NCBI RefSeq assembly: GCF_007556585.1
Contig: NZ_VJNA01000017.1
Span: 1 to 57,379 of the forward strand
Length of the DNA: 57,379 nucleotides
Source of the DNA: Tepidimonas aquatica
Lineage (GTDB): Bacteria; Pseudomonadota; Gammaproteobacteria; Burkholderiales; Burkholderiaceae_C
Reading direction: 5' to 3'
Each line of letters opens with the position of its first letter. Position 1 is the stretch's first letter. Below, one piece after another: positions 30,058 to 42,049 of the stretch. A program made the translations under genes and the position numbers. The notes under the pieces are model-generated. The model worked only from the letters and a program-made list of their open reading frames with translations. It was not told the origin of the DNA and did no database searches.

Positions 30058-30854
30058 CCCCCGCCCACCGCCCACGCACCGCTTTGTCCGTCAACGTCAA
30101 CAAGGTGGCGCTGCTGCGCAACAGCCGCCACATCGGCATCCCGAGCGTGACGCGCGCGACCACGCTGTGCCTGCAGGCCGGGGCGCACGGTATCACCGTG
30201 CATCCGCGGCCCGACGAGCGCCATATCCGCTGGCACGACGTGTTCGACATCGCCGCCGTCGTGCAGGCCTGGCCCGGGCGCGAGTACAACATCGAAGGCA
30301 ACCCGTTTCACAACCTGCTGGACGTGGCGCGCGAGGTGGTGGCGCGCGGCCTGCCGCTGCATCAGCTGACCTTCGTGCCGGATGACGTGGGGCAGTTCAC
30401 CAGCGACCACGGCTGGCGCCTGCCGGATGACGCCGAACGGCTGCGTCCGGTCATTGCGCAGGCCCGCGCGCTGGGCGCCCGGGTGAGCCTGTTCATGGAC
30501 CCCGACCCACAGGCGATGGCCGCTGCGGCCGCCGTGGGGGCCGACCGCGTCGAGCTCTACACCGAGCCCTACGCCGCCGCCTGGCCCGATGCGGCCGCGC
30601 GTGCGCAGTGGTTGCCACGCTACCGCGCCGCTGCGGCGGCGGCGCAGGCTGCGGGGTTGCAGGTCAACGCCGGCCACGACCTCAACCGCGACAACCTGAC
30701 CGATTTTTTGCGCGCGGTGCCGGGTGTGGCCGAGGTGTCGATCGGGCACGCACTGATCGCCGACGCGCTGGAGCTGGGCTACGCCGCCACCGTGCAGGCG
30801 TACCTGGCGTGCATCGCGGCGGCCGACGCCGCGGCGACCGAGGCTGGCGCATGA
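30054..30854 (+). CDS. pdxJ: Pyridoxine 5-prime-phosphate synthase
   Basis: 266-residue TIM barrel. PdxJ condenses 1-deoxyxylulose 5-phosphate with 3-amino-1-hydroxyacetone phosphate. Motifs: [51 protein letters not shown] and [11 protein letters not shown]...SIGHALI. Overlaps recO upstream and acpS downstream by ATGA; the recO-pdxJ-acpS arrangement is ancestral in proteobacteria. Confidence 0.97.
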   Translation: MTPAHRPRTALSVNVNKVALLRNSRHIGIPSVTRATTLCLQAGAHGITVHPRPDERHIRWHDVFDIAAVVQAWPGREYNIEGNPFHNLLDVAREVVARGLPLHQLTFVPDDVGQFTSDHGWRLPDDAERLRPVIAQARALGARVSLFMDPDPQAMAAAAAVGADRVELYTEPYAAAWPDAAARAQWLPRYRAAAAAAQAAGLQVNAGHDLNRDNLTDFLRAVPGVAEVSIGHALIADALELGYAATVQAYLACIAAADAAATEAGA

Positions 30855-31348
30855 TCGTCGGCATAGGCACCGACGCCTGCGACGTGCGGCGCATCGCGGC
30901 CGCGCTGCAACGCCACGGGCCGCGCTTTGCCCAGCGTATCCTGGGCGCGCACGAGCTGTCCGTGTGGCAGCGGCGCAGCCAGCGCTGGCCCGAGCGCGGG
31001 CTGCGCTACCTGGCCACGCGCTTTGCCGCCAAAGAAGCCTTTGCCAAAGCCGTCGGCCTGGGCCTGCGCGCCCCGATGACGTGGCGCGCCTGCCAAATCG
31101 TCAACGCGCCCAGTGGCCAACCGAGGGTGCAGCTCGATGGCGCGCTGCGCGCCTGGTTCGACGCGCGTGGCTGGCGCGCCCACGTCAGCCTCAGCGACGA
31201 AGGTGACCTGGCGCTGGCCTTCGTCGTCGTCGAAGCCGCGACGGCGCTCCCCACCGGCGCGCCGACCCCAACCCCATGCCTAACCGAACCGCCACTGGAG
31301 CTGCCATGCACGCCCCCTTCATCATCGACATCGCCGGCACCCGGCTGA
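30851..31348 (+). CDS. acpS: Holo-[acyl-carrier-protein] synthase, unusually long
   Basis: AcpS transfers phosphopantetheine from CoA to the ACP serine. The Mg-binding aspartate is in [14 protein letters not shown] and the second site in [33 protein letters not shown] ends the normal fold at about residue 135. The frame then continues about 30 residues (proline/threonine-rich), overlapping the start of nagZ by 43 nt. Family members are about 125-135 residues, so the tail is likely the result of a lost stop codon and is probably functionally neutral. Confidence 0.92.
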   Translation: MIVGIGTDACDVRRIAAALQRHGPRFAQRILGAHELSVWQRRSQRWPERGLRYLATRFAAKEAFAKAVGLGLRAPMTWRACQIVNAPSGQPRVQLDGALRAWFDARGWRAHVSLSDEGDLALAFVVVEAATALPTGAPTPTPCLTEPPLELPCTPPSSSTSPAPG

Positions 31349-32385
31349 CCGAGGCCGACCGCGCGCGCTTGGCCCACCCTCTGGTGGGCGGCGTCATCCT
31401 GTTCAGCCGCAACGCCCACAGCCGCGCGCAGCTGACGCGCCTGTGCGCGCAGATCAAGCGGGTGCGGCGCGACCTGTTGATCGCCGTGGACCACGAAGGC
31501 GGGCGGGTGCAGCGCTTCCGCTTCGACGGCATGACGCACCTGCCGGCGATGCGCGAGTTGGGCCGCCTGTGGCGCCAGGCGCCCGAGCTGCGTCCCGGCG
31601 AAGCGGCGCTGGCGGCCTGCAACGCCGCTGCCGCCGCTGGCTACGTGCTGGCGGCCGAGCTGCGCGCCTGCGGCGTGGACCTGAGCTTTGCGCCGGTGCT
31701 GGACCTCGACCACGGCCGCAGCGAGGTCATTGGCGACCGCGCCTTCGACGCCGACGCCCGCGTGGTCACGCTGCTGGCGCAAAGCCTGATGCACGGCATG
31801 CGCCAAGCCGGCATGGCACATTGCGGCAAGCATTTCCCAGGGCACGGCTGGGCCGAGGCGGACTCGCACGTAGACCTGCCGGTGGACGACCGGCCGCTGG
31901 AGGCGATTTTGGCCGACGACGCCGCGCCGTACGGTTGGCTGAGCGCCAGCCTGGCTGCGGTGATGCCGGCGCACGTGCTGTACCCGCAGGTCGATACGCG
32001 CCCGGCCGGGTTTTCGGCGGTGTGGCTGCGCGACGTGTTGCGCCAGCGGCTGGGTTTTACCGGCGCCGTGTTCAGCGACGACCTCAGCATGGCCGGCGCG
32101 CGCGTGCTCGACGGCCGCACGCTCAGCTACACCGAGGCCGCCCTGGCCGCCTTGCACGCCGGCTGCGACATGGTGTTGCTGTGCAACCAAAGCCTGGTCG
32201 ACGGCGGCGCGGCGATCGACGAGCTCATCGAGGGCCTGGCGCGCGCCTACTACGAGGGGCGCTGGACGCCGGACGACACCTCCGAAGTGCGCCGCCGCGC
32301 CCTGCTGCCCAGCGCCGCCGCGCAGCCGTGGGATGCCCTGATGGCCGATGCGCGCTACCAGCGGGCGCTGGAGCTGCTGCCTTAA
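31306..32385 (+). CDS. nagZ: Beta-N-acetylhexosaminidase NagZ
   Basis: 359-residue cytoplasmic glycoside hydrolase family 3 enzyme releasing GlcNAc from anhydromuropeptides during cell-wall recycling. Motifs: [23 protein letters not shown] (acid/base loop), and the nucleophile in [13 protein letters not shown] 31306 is preceded by GGAG and fits the family start ([15 protein letters not shown]); ATG 31276 would deepen the acpS overlap. The stop shares bases with the oppositely oriented accD stop. Confidence 0.94.
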   Translation: MHAPFIIDIAGTRLTEADRARLAHPLVGGVILFSRNAHSRAQLTRLCAQIKRVRRDLLIAVDHEGGRVQRFRFDGMTHLPAMRELGRLWRQAPELRPGEAALAACNAAAAAGYVLAAELRACGVDLSFAPVLDLDHGRSEVIGDRAFDADARVVTLLAQSLMHGMRQAGMAHCGKHFPGHGWAEADSHVDLPVDDRPLEAILADDAAPYGWLSASLAAVMPAHVLYPQVDTRPAGFSAVWLRDVLRQRLGFTGAVFSDDLSMAGARVLDGRTLSYTEAALAALHAGCDMVLLCNQSLVDGGAAIDELIEGLARAYYEGRWTPDDTSEVRRRALLPSAAAQPWDALMADARYQRALELLP

Positions 32386-33245
32386 GCGACCGCGTCGGCG
32401 CTTTGGCGTGTCAGCATCGCCAACACGTTGGCCACCGTGCTGCGCAGCTCGCGCCGGTCGCAAATCATGTCGATGGCGCCTTTTTGCAGCAGGAACTCGG
32501 CGCGCTGAAAACCCTCGGGCAGCTTGACGCGCACGGTGTTTTCGATCACGCGCGGCCCGGCGAACCCGATCAGCGCCTTGGGCTCGGCGATGACGACGTC
32601 GCCCATGAAGGCAAAGCTGGCCGACACACCGCCCATCGTCGGGTCGGTCAGGATGCTGATGTACGGCAGGCGTTGCTGCGCCAGCCGCGTCAAGGCCGCG
32701 TTGGTCTTGGCCATTTGCATCAGGCTCAGCAGCCCTTCTTGCATGCGCGCGCCGCCGGTGGCGGTGAAGCAGATGAACGGCACGCGCTGCTCGATGGCGT
32801 TGTGCACGCCACGCACGAAGCGCTCGCCCACCACCGACCCCATCGAGCCGCCCATGAAATCGAACTCGAAGCACGCCACCACCACCGGCAGTGAGTGCAC
32901 CGCGCCACCCATCACGACCAGCGCGTCGGTCTCGCCGGTGGCCTCCAGCGCTTCCTTGAGGCGCTCGGGGTATTTGCGGCTGTCTTTGAACTTCAGCGCA
33001 TCGACCGGCAGCACCTCCTGGCCGATTTCGTAGCGGCCTTCGGGGTCCAAAAAAGCGTCCAGCCGCGCGCGCGCACCGATGCGGTGGTGATGCGCGCAGT
33101 GCGGGCAAACGTTGAGGTTCTTTTCCAGGTCAGCCTTGTACAGCACCGCGTCGCAGCTCGGGCACTTGAGCCACAGGCCCTCGGGGATGCTGCGGCGCGC
33201 GCCGCCGCTGATTTTGGGGGGCAGCAATTTTTCCAGCCAGGACAT
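32382..33245 (-). CDS. accD: Acetyl-CoA carboxylase carboxyltransferase subunit beta
   Basis: 287 residues. With AccA it transfers CO2 from biotin carrier protein to acetyl-CoA, making malonyl-CoA for the fab enzymes in this window. The N-terminal zinc ribbon has C28, C31, C47 and C50. Core motifs [18 protein letters not shown] and [23 protein letters not shown] are typical. It is last in the truA-trpF-trpB-trpA-accD run, 60 nt after trpA. Confidence 0.97.
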   Translation of the reverse strand: MSWLEKLLPPKISGGARRSIPEGLWLKCPSCDAVLYKADLEKNLNVCPHCAHHHRIGARARLDAFLDPEGRYEIGQEVLPVDALKFKDSRKYPERLKEALEATGETDALVVMGGAVHSLPVVVACFEFDFMGGSMGSVVGERFVRGVHNAIEQRVPFICFTATGGARMQEGLLSLMQMAKTNAALTRLAQQRLPYISILTDPTMGGVSASFAFMGDVVIAEPKALIGFAGPRVIENTVRVKLPEGFQRAEFLLQKGAIDMICDRRELRSTVANVLAMLTRQSADAVA

Positions 33246-33305
33246 GGCAACTCCTTGCGTGGGGGCGCCTCGCCCGCGCGGGGCGCGGCGCCGTCGTGGC
33301 CGCGA

Positions 33306-34138
33306 TTATGCGCCAGCCGCGTCGCGGGGGGGCAGGGCGTCCAGCGCCGTGCGCAGCTCGCGCATCAGCGCCTCGGCCGCTGCGGCCGCTGCCTGCGGTG
33401 GGGCCGCCTCGAGCGCCTGGATCAGACGCGTGCCGACGACCACCGCGTCGGCGTGGCGACCCACCGCCTGGGCGCTGGCGGCGTCGCGGATACCAAAGCC
33501 CACCCCGACCGGCACCCGCACGTGGGCGCGGATACGCGGCAGCATCGCCTCCACCGCGGCGGTGTCCAGGTGCGCCGCCCCGGTGACGCCTTTGAGCGAC
33601 ACGTAGTACACGTAGCCGCTGGCCAACGCGCCCACCTGGGCCATGCGCGCCTCGGTGCTGGTGGGTGCGAGCAAAAAGATCAGGTCCAGCCCATGCGCGC
33701 GCAGCGTGGCGGCAAATTCGGCGCATTCCTCGGGCGGGTAGTCCACCACCAGCACGCCATCGACGCCGGCCTGCGCCGCGGCGCGTGCGAAGCTGCCCGC
33801 GCCATGGCGCAACTCCCAGGCCTCGATTGGGTTGGCGTAGCCCATCAGCACCAGCGGCACATCCGCATGGCGGATGCGGAAGTCGTGCGCCATCGCCAGC
33901 ACCCGCGCCAGGTCCACGCCGGCGGCCAGCGCCCGCTCGCCGGCGCGCTGGATCACGGGGCCATCGGCCATCGGGTCGGAAAACGGCACGCCCAGCTCGA
34001 TGACGTCGGCCCCGCCGGCCACCAGCGCGTCCAGCACGGCCGGGGTCAGCGCGGGGTCCGGAAAGCCCGCCGTGACAAACGGGATCAGGGCGCGCCGCCC
34101 TTGCGCGCGCAGGCGCTCGAACGTGGGGGCAAGGCGGC

Positions 34139-34142
<4 letters not shown>
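33306..34142 (-). CDS. trpA: Tryptophan synthase alpha subunit
   Basis: 278-residue TIM barrel cleaving indole-3-glycerol phosphate to indole. Catalytic E49 ([10 protein letters not shown]) and D60 (MADGPVIQ) are present. Start overlaps the trpB stop (ATGA), giving the equal synthesis expected for an alpha2beta2 complex. Confidence 0.97.
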
Positions 34143-35415
<1,273 letters not shown>

Positions 35416-35419
<4 letters not shown>

Positions 35420-36111
35420 GGTGCGGTCACGAAAGGGGGGGCGGCAAGCTCGGCGTCGGCCCGCCGCACAGCGGCGATGAAGGCCGACACGAGCGCGGCG
35501 TCTTTGACGCCCTTGGCGGCTTCGACGCCCGACGAGACGTCAACGCCCCAAGGGCGCACGAGCCGCACGCCATCGGTCACATTTGCGGGTGTGAGTCCAC
35601 CAGACAAAACGACCCGAGCGGCGGCGTGAAGTCGAGGGTGTGACCACGGTAACGCGTTCCAGTCGAAGGCATGGCCGCCGCCGCCGTAACCCGGAACCTG
35701 GGCGTCGACCACCAACGCGGTCGCGGCGGCAAACCGTTGGGCGTATTCTAGGAGATCGAAGCCAGCCGCGCCGGCCCCCAGCGGCACGCGCGCGGCGCGC
35801 AGCCACGCGCGGCCCTGGGCCAGCGCGGCGCACTGCGCGGGCGTTTCGTCGCCGTGGAACTGCAGCACGGCGTGCGGCACCGCCTGCAGCGCGGCATCGA
35901 CTTCGGCCGCGGTGGCGTTGACGAACAGCAGCACCGGCGTGACGAACGGCGGCAAGCGCCGTGCCAACGCGCCGGCGCGCTGCGGCGTGACGGCGCGCGG
36001 GCTGGCCGCGTACAGCACGAACCCGACCGCATCGGCGCCCGCGGCGGCGGCGTGTTCGACGTCGGCCTCGCGCGTCAGGCCACAGATCTTGATGCGGGTG
36101 CGGTGCGGCAT
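35416..36111 (-). CDS. trpF: Phosphoribosylanthranilate isomerase
   Basis: 231-residue TIM barrel of tryptophan synthesis. It begins [18 protein letters not shown] (catalytic Cys in ICGL), with QFHGDE and [10 protein letters not shown]. Upstream is truA (15 nt gap) and downstream trpB (ATGA overlap). The other tryptophan genes are not in this window, as expected for the split trp genes of betaproteobacteria. Confidence 0.96.
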
Positions 36112-36126
36112 GGCGGGGGCGGGGGG

Positions 36127-36921
36127 TTACAGCGGCAACCAGTCGAAGGCGGGCGTGCGCTCAGGCAAATCCAGCTCGGCATCGTAGCGTGGCCCCAGGA
36201 AGTACAGCCCGTCCGCAGCGAAGGTGGGGGCGGCCACCTCGCGCCGGCGGGCGTCGCGCACCTCGGCCAGCCACGACGGCGGGCGCAGACCCTGGCCGAC
36301 CGCGATCAGGCAGCCCATGATGTTGCGGATCATGTGGTGCAAAAAGGCATTGGCCTCGAAGTCGAAGCGCCAGTAAGGGCCGCGGCGCGTGATGTCGATG
36401 CGGTACAAGGTTTTGATCGGGGAGTGGGCCTGGCACTGCGCGGCGCGAAAGGCACTGAAGTCGTGCTCGCCCAGCAGATGTTGCGCGGCCTGCTGCATCG
36501 GCTCCAGCGCCAGCGGCCGAAACACCCACCCCACGCGCCCGGCTTCCACACTGGGGCGCACCGGTGACTCCAGCAGCACGTAGGCGTAGCGCCGCGCACG
36601 CGCGCTGTTGCGGGCATGGAAGGTGGACGGCACGGCGCGCGCCCACTGCACCGCGATGTCGCACGGCAGGTAGCGGTTGACGCCCCGTACCCAGGAAAAC
36701 AGCTCGCGCGCCACCGGCGCGTCGAAATGCACCACCTGGTTGAGTCCGTGCACGCCGGCGTCGGTGCGGCCCGCGCACACCGTGGCGATGGCTGGCACGG
36801 CGGCAAAGGTGGCCAGCGCACGCTCCAGGTGGTCCTGCACGGTGGCCCCGCTGGGCTGGCTTTGCCAGCCTTGGTAAGCCGTGCCCAGGTAGCTGATCCC
36901 CAGCGCGATGCGTGCCGTCAT
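36127..36921 (-). CDS. truA: tRNA pseudouridine(38-40) synthase
   Basis: 264 residues. TruA modifies U38-40 in the anticodon arm. Catalytic D54 is in CAGRTDAGVHGLNQVVHFD; RARRYAYVLLESPVRP and FLHHMIRNIMGCLIAVGQG are characteristic. Sits between fimV and trpF in the same direction. Confidence 0.97.
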   Translation of the reverse strand: MTARIALGISYLGTAYQGWQSQPSGATVQDHLERALATFAAVPAIATVCAGRTDAGVHGLNQVVHFDAPVARELFSWVRGVNRYLPCDIAVQWARAVPSTFHARNSARARRYAYVLLESPVRPSVEAGRVGWVFRPLALEPMQQAAQHLLGEHDFSAFRAAQCQAHSPIKTLYRIDITRRGPYWRFDFEANAFLHHMIRNIMGCLIAVGQGLRPPSWLAEVRDARRREVAAPTFAADGLYFLGPRYDAELDLPERTPAFDWLPL

Positions 36922-36933
36922 GCCACAGTGGCG

Positions 36934-39351
36934 TCAGCCCAGCTGCGCCAAAAAGGCCTGGGCACGCTCGCGCAGCTCGCCCTGCGCTTCGGCCAGCACC
37001 TCTTCGGCCAGGATGCGCGCGCCGTCGACGTCGCCGATGGCTTCGAATTCACGCGCCAACGACAGCTTGGTTTCCAGCGGATCCTGGTCGGTCGGGGGCT
37101 CGGCGCTGGCGTTGCCATCCTGGCCGGGTGTCTCGGGCGGCGCTTGCGCCGGCAGCTCGGGCAGCGGCGCGGCTTCGGTGCTTTCGTCCACCGGCAGGTC
37201 CAGCGACAGCTCCGCCACCTCCGGCGGCAGCGTGGCGGGCGCGGGAGGGGTTTGCGCCGGGGCCGCTGCCGCGGGCTCCAGGTCGATGTCGAAGTCCAGC
37301 CCAAGGTCGTCGTCGGCCGCTGCGGGGGCGGGCGGCGCCGCGGGCGGGCTGGTTTCGGTGTCGGCGGGCGGCGCGGGGGACGTGGCCGTGGCGGGGGCAC
37401 CGTCATCGGCGCTCAGCGTGCTGTCCAGCGCCACGTCGATGTCGAGCGCCGAGTCGCCGGCCTGCGCCGTGGCATCGACCGTGTCCAGCGCCAGGTCCAG
37501 CGTCGGCAATTCGTCCTCAGCAGCGGCCGGCGTGGTCGTGGCGGTGTCGGCGGCGCCCGCCCCTGGCCCATAGAGTGGGTTGTCGGGGTCGAGGGCGCGC
37601 CCCTGCTCACACACCTGCGCCCAGGTGGTGGCGTCGGCCAGCGGCTGCAGCGCACGTGCTTCGGCCTCGAAGCCGGCTGTGTCGTGGCGCTGGGCCAGGA
37701 TGTGCAGCAGCTTGAGTCGCGCGTCGAGCCACTGCGGATCGGCCTGCAGCGCCTCCCGCAACAGGTCCTCGGCCTGGGCGTCGCGGCCGTAGGAAAGGTA
37801 CACGTCCGCTTCGGCCACCGGATCGACCGGGCTATCGGTGTCGAGCGCGTCGGCCGGTGCCGCGGTGTCGGCGTCGGCAGGCTCTGCCTCGACCGCCGCG
37901 ACGCTGGCCGCTGCAGCTCCAGCTGTATCGTCGTCGGCCGCGGCGCTGCGGCGGCGCTGGCGCCAGCGCAGCGCGGCCAAAGCACCCAGCAGCAACACCA
38001 CCGCGCCGGCGCCCGGCAGCGTCCAGGGGTGCTGCAGCACCGCCTGCACCGGTCCCTCCTGCGGGGCCGCTGAGGGGGCCACCGGCGCCGGCACGGCCGG
38101 CGTGGCGGGCGGCGGTGGGGGCGGCGCTGCCGGCGCGGCCGCTGGGGCGGGCGCTGGGGAGGGTTCGTTGGCTGCAGGCGCCGCCGGTGGCGCCTCGGTG
38201 GCCGGTGCGGCCGGCGGTTCGGCGCCGGCGGGCGGGGTGGCCTGTGCCTGTTGGCGCAGTTGCTCCAGGTCACGCAGGTTGCGTTCCAGCTCGGCGGCGC
38301 GCTGCTGTTGTTCGGCCTGCTGGCGTTCGGCCGCCACGCGGGCCGCGGCGTCGTCGGTGCCGGGTTTGCTCAGGGTGAGCTTGTCCGCCGTGTTGGCCTG
38401 CGGCTTGGTGTCAGCCACGGCGGCTTCGACGCTGCCCTGGGCCTGCTGGCTGGGGGCGTCGCTGCGCTGGGCGGGGGCGGCGGCCGCCAGGCGTCGCCGG
38501 TAGGCGTCGAAATCGCGCGTTTGGGCGGCCACCAGCCGACGCGCTTCGCCGGCGTCGACGCCGCGTGCGGCCTCGGCGTCGGGCAGGTCGAGCACCGCGC
38601 CGGCTTTCAGCAGGTGCACGTTGCCATGGATGAAGGCCTGCGGGTTGGCGCGCAGCATGGCCACCAGCATTTGCTCCAGCGTCACGTCGGCCGGCCGCTG
38701 CGCTTGCGCGATGCGTCCGGCGGTGTCGCCGCGCCTAACCGTGATGCGCCGCCCGGCCGGCGCCGTCGTCGCCGGGGACCGTGGCGAGGGCACCGTGGTG
38801 CTGCGCACCGGCGCGGGGGCCGGTGACGGCGCGGCGGCGGGTGCAGGGGCCGCCGCGGCCGGCTGCTCCGGCGCGGCCGGCGGTGTGCCCACCATCGGCA
38901 CCACGGGCGCGGGGGGGCGCAGGTTCGGCGGGTCGAACAACAACGTGTACCCGCGCAGCAGTTCGCCCCCGGCCCAGCGGGCTACGATGACCAGGTCCAA
39001 AAAAGGTTCGGTGATCGGCCGGTCGCTGCGCACCAGCACCACCGCGCGGCCATCCGGCCGCCGCTGCAGTTCCAGTTGGATGTCGCGCAGCCAGGGGGTC
39101 CACTCCAGGCTGGCGGAGCGGTAGCGTTCCGGCCCGGCGATGTCCAGCGCGAGGGTGGCGGCTTCCTCGTCGGTGATGGCCGGGATGTCGATTTCGGCGC
39201 GCAGCGGCTCGCCCAGCGGCGACTGCACGCTGACGCGCCCCAACGCCAGCGCCCAGGCGTTGCTGGCCACGCCCAGGCTCAGGGCTGCCGCGAGCGCGAC
39301 ATGACGCCAGCTACGCGCGGGCGGCGTCGTCGGAGGGTGACGTTCGGGCAT
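36934..39351 (-). CDS. fimV: FimV/HubP family polar protein
   Basis: 805 residues. A signal peptide (to about residue 34, ending ASNAWA) leads to the FimV N-terminal domain (LALGRVSVQSPLGEPLRAEIDI). Next come a LysM-like FimV core (RITVRRGDTAGRIAQAQRPADVTLEQMLVAMLRANPQAF), a proline/alanine-rich low-complexity stretch, one membrane helix (AGAVVLLLGALAALRW), and an acidic cytoplasmic part with helical repeats ending in the conserved FimV C-terminal motif LETKLSLAREFEAIGDVDGARILAEEVL. Such proteins organise the cell pole and type IV pili or twitching. Conserved between asd and truA. Confidence 0.92.
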   Translation of the reverse strand: MPERHPPTTPPARSWRHVALAAALSLGVASNAWALALGRVSVQSPLGEPLRAEIDIPAITDEEAATLALDIAGPERYRSASLEWTPWLRDIQLELQRRPDGRAVVLVRSDRPITEPFLDLVIVARWAGGELLRGYTLLFDPPNLRPPAPVVPMVGTPPAAPEQPAAAAPAPAAAPSPAPAPVRSTTVPSPRSPATTAPAGRRITVRRGDTAGRIAQAQRPADVTLEQMLVAMLRANPQAFIHGNVHLLKAGAVLDLPDAEAARGVDAGEARRLVAAQTRDFDAYRRRLAAAAPAQRSDAPSQQAQGSVEAAVADTKPQANTADKLTLSKPGTDDAAARVAAERQQAEQQQRAAELERNLRDLEQLRQQAQATPPAGAEPPAAPATEAPPAAPAANEPSPAPAPAAAPAAPPPPPPATPAVPAPVAPSAAPQEGPVQAVLQHPWTLPGAGAVVLLLGALAALRWRQRRRSAAADDDTAGAAAASVAAVEAEPADADTAAPADALDTDSPVDPVAEADVYLSYGRDAQAEDLLREALQADPQWLDARLKLLHILAQRHDTAGFEAEARALQPLADATTWAQVCEQGRALDPDNPLYGPGAGAADTATTTPAAAEDELPTLDLALDTVDATAQAGDSALDIDVALDSTLSADDGAPATATSPAPPADTETSPPAAPPAPAAADDDLGLDFDIDLEPAAAAPAQTPPAPATLPPEVAELSLDLPVDESTEAAPLPELPAQAPPETPGQDGNASAEPPTDQDPLETKLSLAREFEAIGDVDGARILAEEVLAEAQGELRERAQAFLAQLG

Positions 39352-39531
39352 GGACACGGGCGCTCCTCGGCAGGAATGGCCGCACCGGCGCACGGTGCGT
39401 GCACGATGCCACCATCATAGTACCGCAGGGGACCAAGGTGCGCGTGTCGTCACGCCCCTGCATGCACCACGGCGCCCCTGCACGGCGCCGGTGTTGCCGT
39501 GGCACAACGCCGGTTGGCGACGCGGGCGACG

Positions 39532-40650
39532 TCAGGCCCCCAGCAGGATGCGCAGCATGCGGCGCAGCGGCTCGGCCGCACCCCACAGCAGCTGGTCGCC
39601 AATGACGAACGCGGACAGGTACTGCGGCCCCATGTTGAGCTTGCGCACGCGGCCCACGCCCACCTGCAGCGTGCCGGTGATCGACGCCGGGGTGAGCTCG
39701 CGCACGGTGATCGCGCGCTCATTCGGCACCCACTTGACCCACGGGTTGCCGCTCTGGATGATGGCCTCGACCTCCGGCAGTGGCGCATCGCGCGTGAGCT
39801 TGACGGTCAGTGCCAAGCTATGGCAGCGCATGGCGCCGATGCGCACGCACAGGCCATCGACCGGGATGGTCTGCGTGGTGCCAAGGATTTTGTTGACCTC
39901 GGCTTGGCCTTTCCATTCTTCCTTGGACTGGCCGTTGGGCAGTTGCACGTCGATCCAGGGGATCAGGCTGCCGGCCAGCGGCGCACCGAAAAACTCGGTC
40001 GGCACGTCCTCGCGGATGGCCTTGGCCACCTTGCGGTCGATCTCCAGAATCGCCGAAGCGGGGTCGGCCAGCTCGTCGGCCACCGCGGCGTGGATGACAC
40101 CCATGCCCTTGAGCAGCTCGCGCATGTTGTTGGCGCCGGCGCCGCTGGCGGCCTGGTAGGTCATCGAGCTGACCCACTCGACCAGGTTTTCGCGGAACAG
40201 CCCACCCAGGCCCATCAACAGGATCGAGTTGGTGCAGTTGCCACCAATCCAGTTGTTGCCGCCAGCGGCCAGGGCCTTGCGGATCACGTGTTCGTTGACC
40301 GGATCGAGCACGATGACCGCGTCGGGCTCCATGCGCAGGGCGCTGGCGGCGTCGATCCAGTGCCCTTGCCAGCCGGCGGCGCGCAGCTTGGGGAACACCT
40401 CTTTCGTGTAGTCGCCGCCCTGGCAGGTGATGATGATGTCGCACTGCGCCAGCGCCTGGATGTCGTGCGCGTCGCGCAGCGTGCGGTGCGTCTTGGCTTG
40501 CGCCGGCGCGGGGCCGCCGGCGTTGGAGGTGGAGAAAAACACCGGCTCGATCAGGTCGAAGTCGCCCTCGGCCTGCATGCGGTCCATCAGGACCGAGCCG
40601 ACCATGCCGCGCCAGCCGACCAGGCCGACCAGGTTGCCAACGTTGTTCAT
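39532..40650 (-). CDS. asd: Aspartate-semialdehyde dehydrogenase
   Basis: 372 residues. It reduces aspartyl phosphate to aspartate semialdehyde, the branch point to lysine, diaminopimelate, methionine, threonine and isoleucine. N-terminal [17 protein letters not shown] binds NADPH; the nucleophile C139 is in [13 protein letters not shown]. Shine-Dalgarno AAAGG is about 10 nt before ATG. The 250-nt gap upstream holds a possible Thr/Ile-rich leader peptide and competing hairpins, so expression is probably attenuated by pathway end products. Confidence 0.97.
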   Translation of the reverse strand: MNNVGNLVGLVGWRGMVGSVLMDRMQAEGDFDLIEPVFFSTSNAGGPAPAQAKTHRTLRDAHDIQALAQCDIIITCQGGDYTKEVFPKLRAAGWQGHWIDAASALRMEPDAVIVLDPVNEHVIRKALAAGGNNWIGGNCTNSILLMGLGGLFRENLVEWVSSMTYQAASGAGANNMRELLKGMGVIHAAVADELADPASAILEIDRKVAKAIREDVPTEFFGAPLAGSLIPWIDVQLPNGQSKEEWKGQAEVNKILGTTQTIPVDGLCVRIGAMRCHSLALTVKLTRDAPLPEVEAIIQSGNPWVKWVPNERAITVRELTPASITGTLQVGVGRVRKLNMGPQYLSAFVIGDQLLWGAAEPLRRMLRILLGA

Positions 40651-40697
40651 CGCGTGTGCCCTTTCAGTCGAAGAGGTGGAGAAGCCCCTGGCTGCTG

Positions 40698-40749
40698 CCC
40701 GGCTCGTCTGGCCGGGGTGGGCGCACGACGAACCAGGCTGGTGTCAGCC
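40698..40749 (-). promoter_or_regulatory. Competing hairpins between leader peptide and asd (candidate attenuator)
   Basis: On the minus strand three pairings compete. A: GGCTG (40749-40745) with CAGCC (40740-40736), 4-nt loop. B: CCTGGTTCGTC (40737-40727) with GACGAGCCGGG (40708-40698), 11 pairs including two G-U. C: CCCGGC (40716-40711) with GCCGGG (40703-40698), 7-nt loop. A excludes B and B excludes C, the logic of an attenuator. No U-tract follows C, so if it acts it would be by Rho or on translation. Confidence 0.45.
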
Positions 40750-40851
40750 GGTAATCGTGGTCGTGGTTTTGATGGTGGCGCGCGCAGCCACCGCCGTGCG
40801 CACGGCGGTGCGTCCAGCCGGTTTCAGCAGGGAAAGCGCCATCGTCATCAT
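40744..40851 (-). CDS. Candidate Thr/Ile-rich attenuation leader peptide upstream of asd
   Basis: A 35-codon frame (ATG 40851, or the adjacent in-frame ATG 40848) ending at TGA 40744-40746. It starts MMTMALSLLKPAG and ends ATIKTTTTITG. Codons 26-34 include six Thr (26, 29-32 and 34), Ile at 27 and 33, and Lys at 28. This is the composition of thrL-type leader peptides. Thr, Ile and Lys are all products of the pathway that the next gene, asd, feeds. A TACAAT box ends 6 nt before the first ATG, so the mRNA may be leaderless. Not a known annotation to me; the alternative is an untranslated spacer with chance codons. Confidence 0.5.
   Translation of the reverse strand: MMTMALSLLKPAGRTAVRTAVAARATIKTTTTITG
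40789..40810. repeat. 22-bp perfect palindrome inside the leader frame
   Basis: Arms CACCGCCGTGC and GCACGGCGGTG meet with no spacer. In the leader frame this encodes RTAV twice, with synonymous third positions arranged so that the DNA is palindromic. It could be a protein-binding site or an RNA stem opened by the translating ribosome. Confidence 0.8.
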
Positions 40852-40857
40852 CGTTTC

Positions 40858-40863
40858 ATTGTA
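40858..40863 (-). promoter_or_regulatory. Probable -10 box for the asd leader transcript
   Basis: Minus-strand TACAAT (40863-40858) ends 6 nt before ATG 40851, so RNA would start at about that ATG. No good -35 was found at 16-18 nt. It would give asd a promoter separate from leuCDB. Confidence 0.4.
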
Positions 40864-40900
40864 GCGCAGCCTGGCTGACCGCAGGCTGACCGCGCCGCCA

Positions 40901-41971
<1,071 letters not shown>

Positions 41972-42049
41972 GGCGTGTGGGCAACTACAGTATCGACAAC
42001 GGGCGGCGCCGTGGCCGCCCAGCGGGTTGGAGGGCGCCGCGCCGATCGG

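Noticed and set aside
32382..32385. Shared stop bases TTAA of nagZ and accD as a regulatory site
   Set aside because: Simple tail-to-tail overlap; no hairpin or T-tract around it.
38040..38260. Possible tandem repeat array in fimV
   Set aside because: Pro/Ala-rich low complexity without an exact repeating unit; ordinary for the FimV linker.
40848..40859. MKR* mini-frame directly before the asd leader
   Set aside because: Only three codons; the resemblance to the start of E. coli ThrL (MKR) is probably chance. The 35-codon frame is the better candidate.
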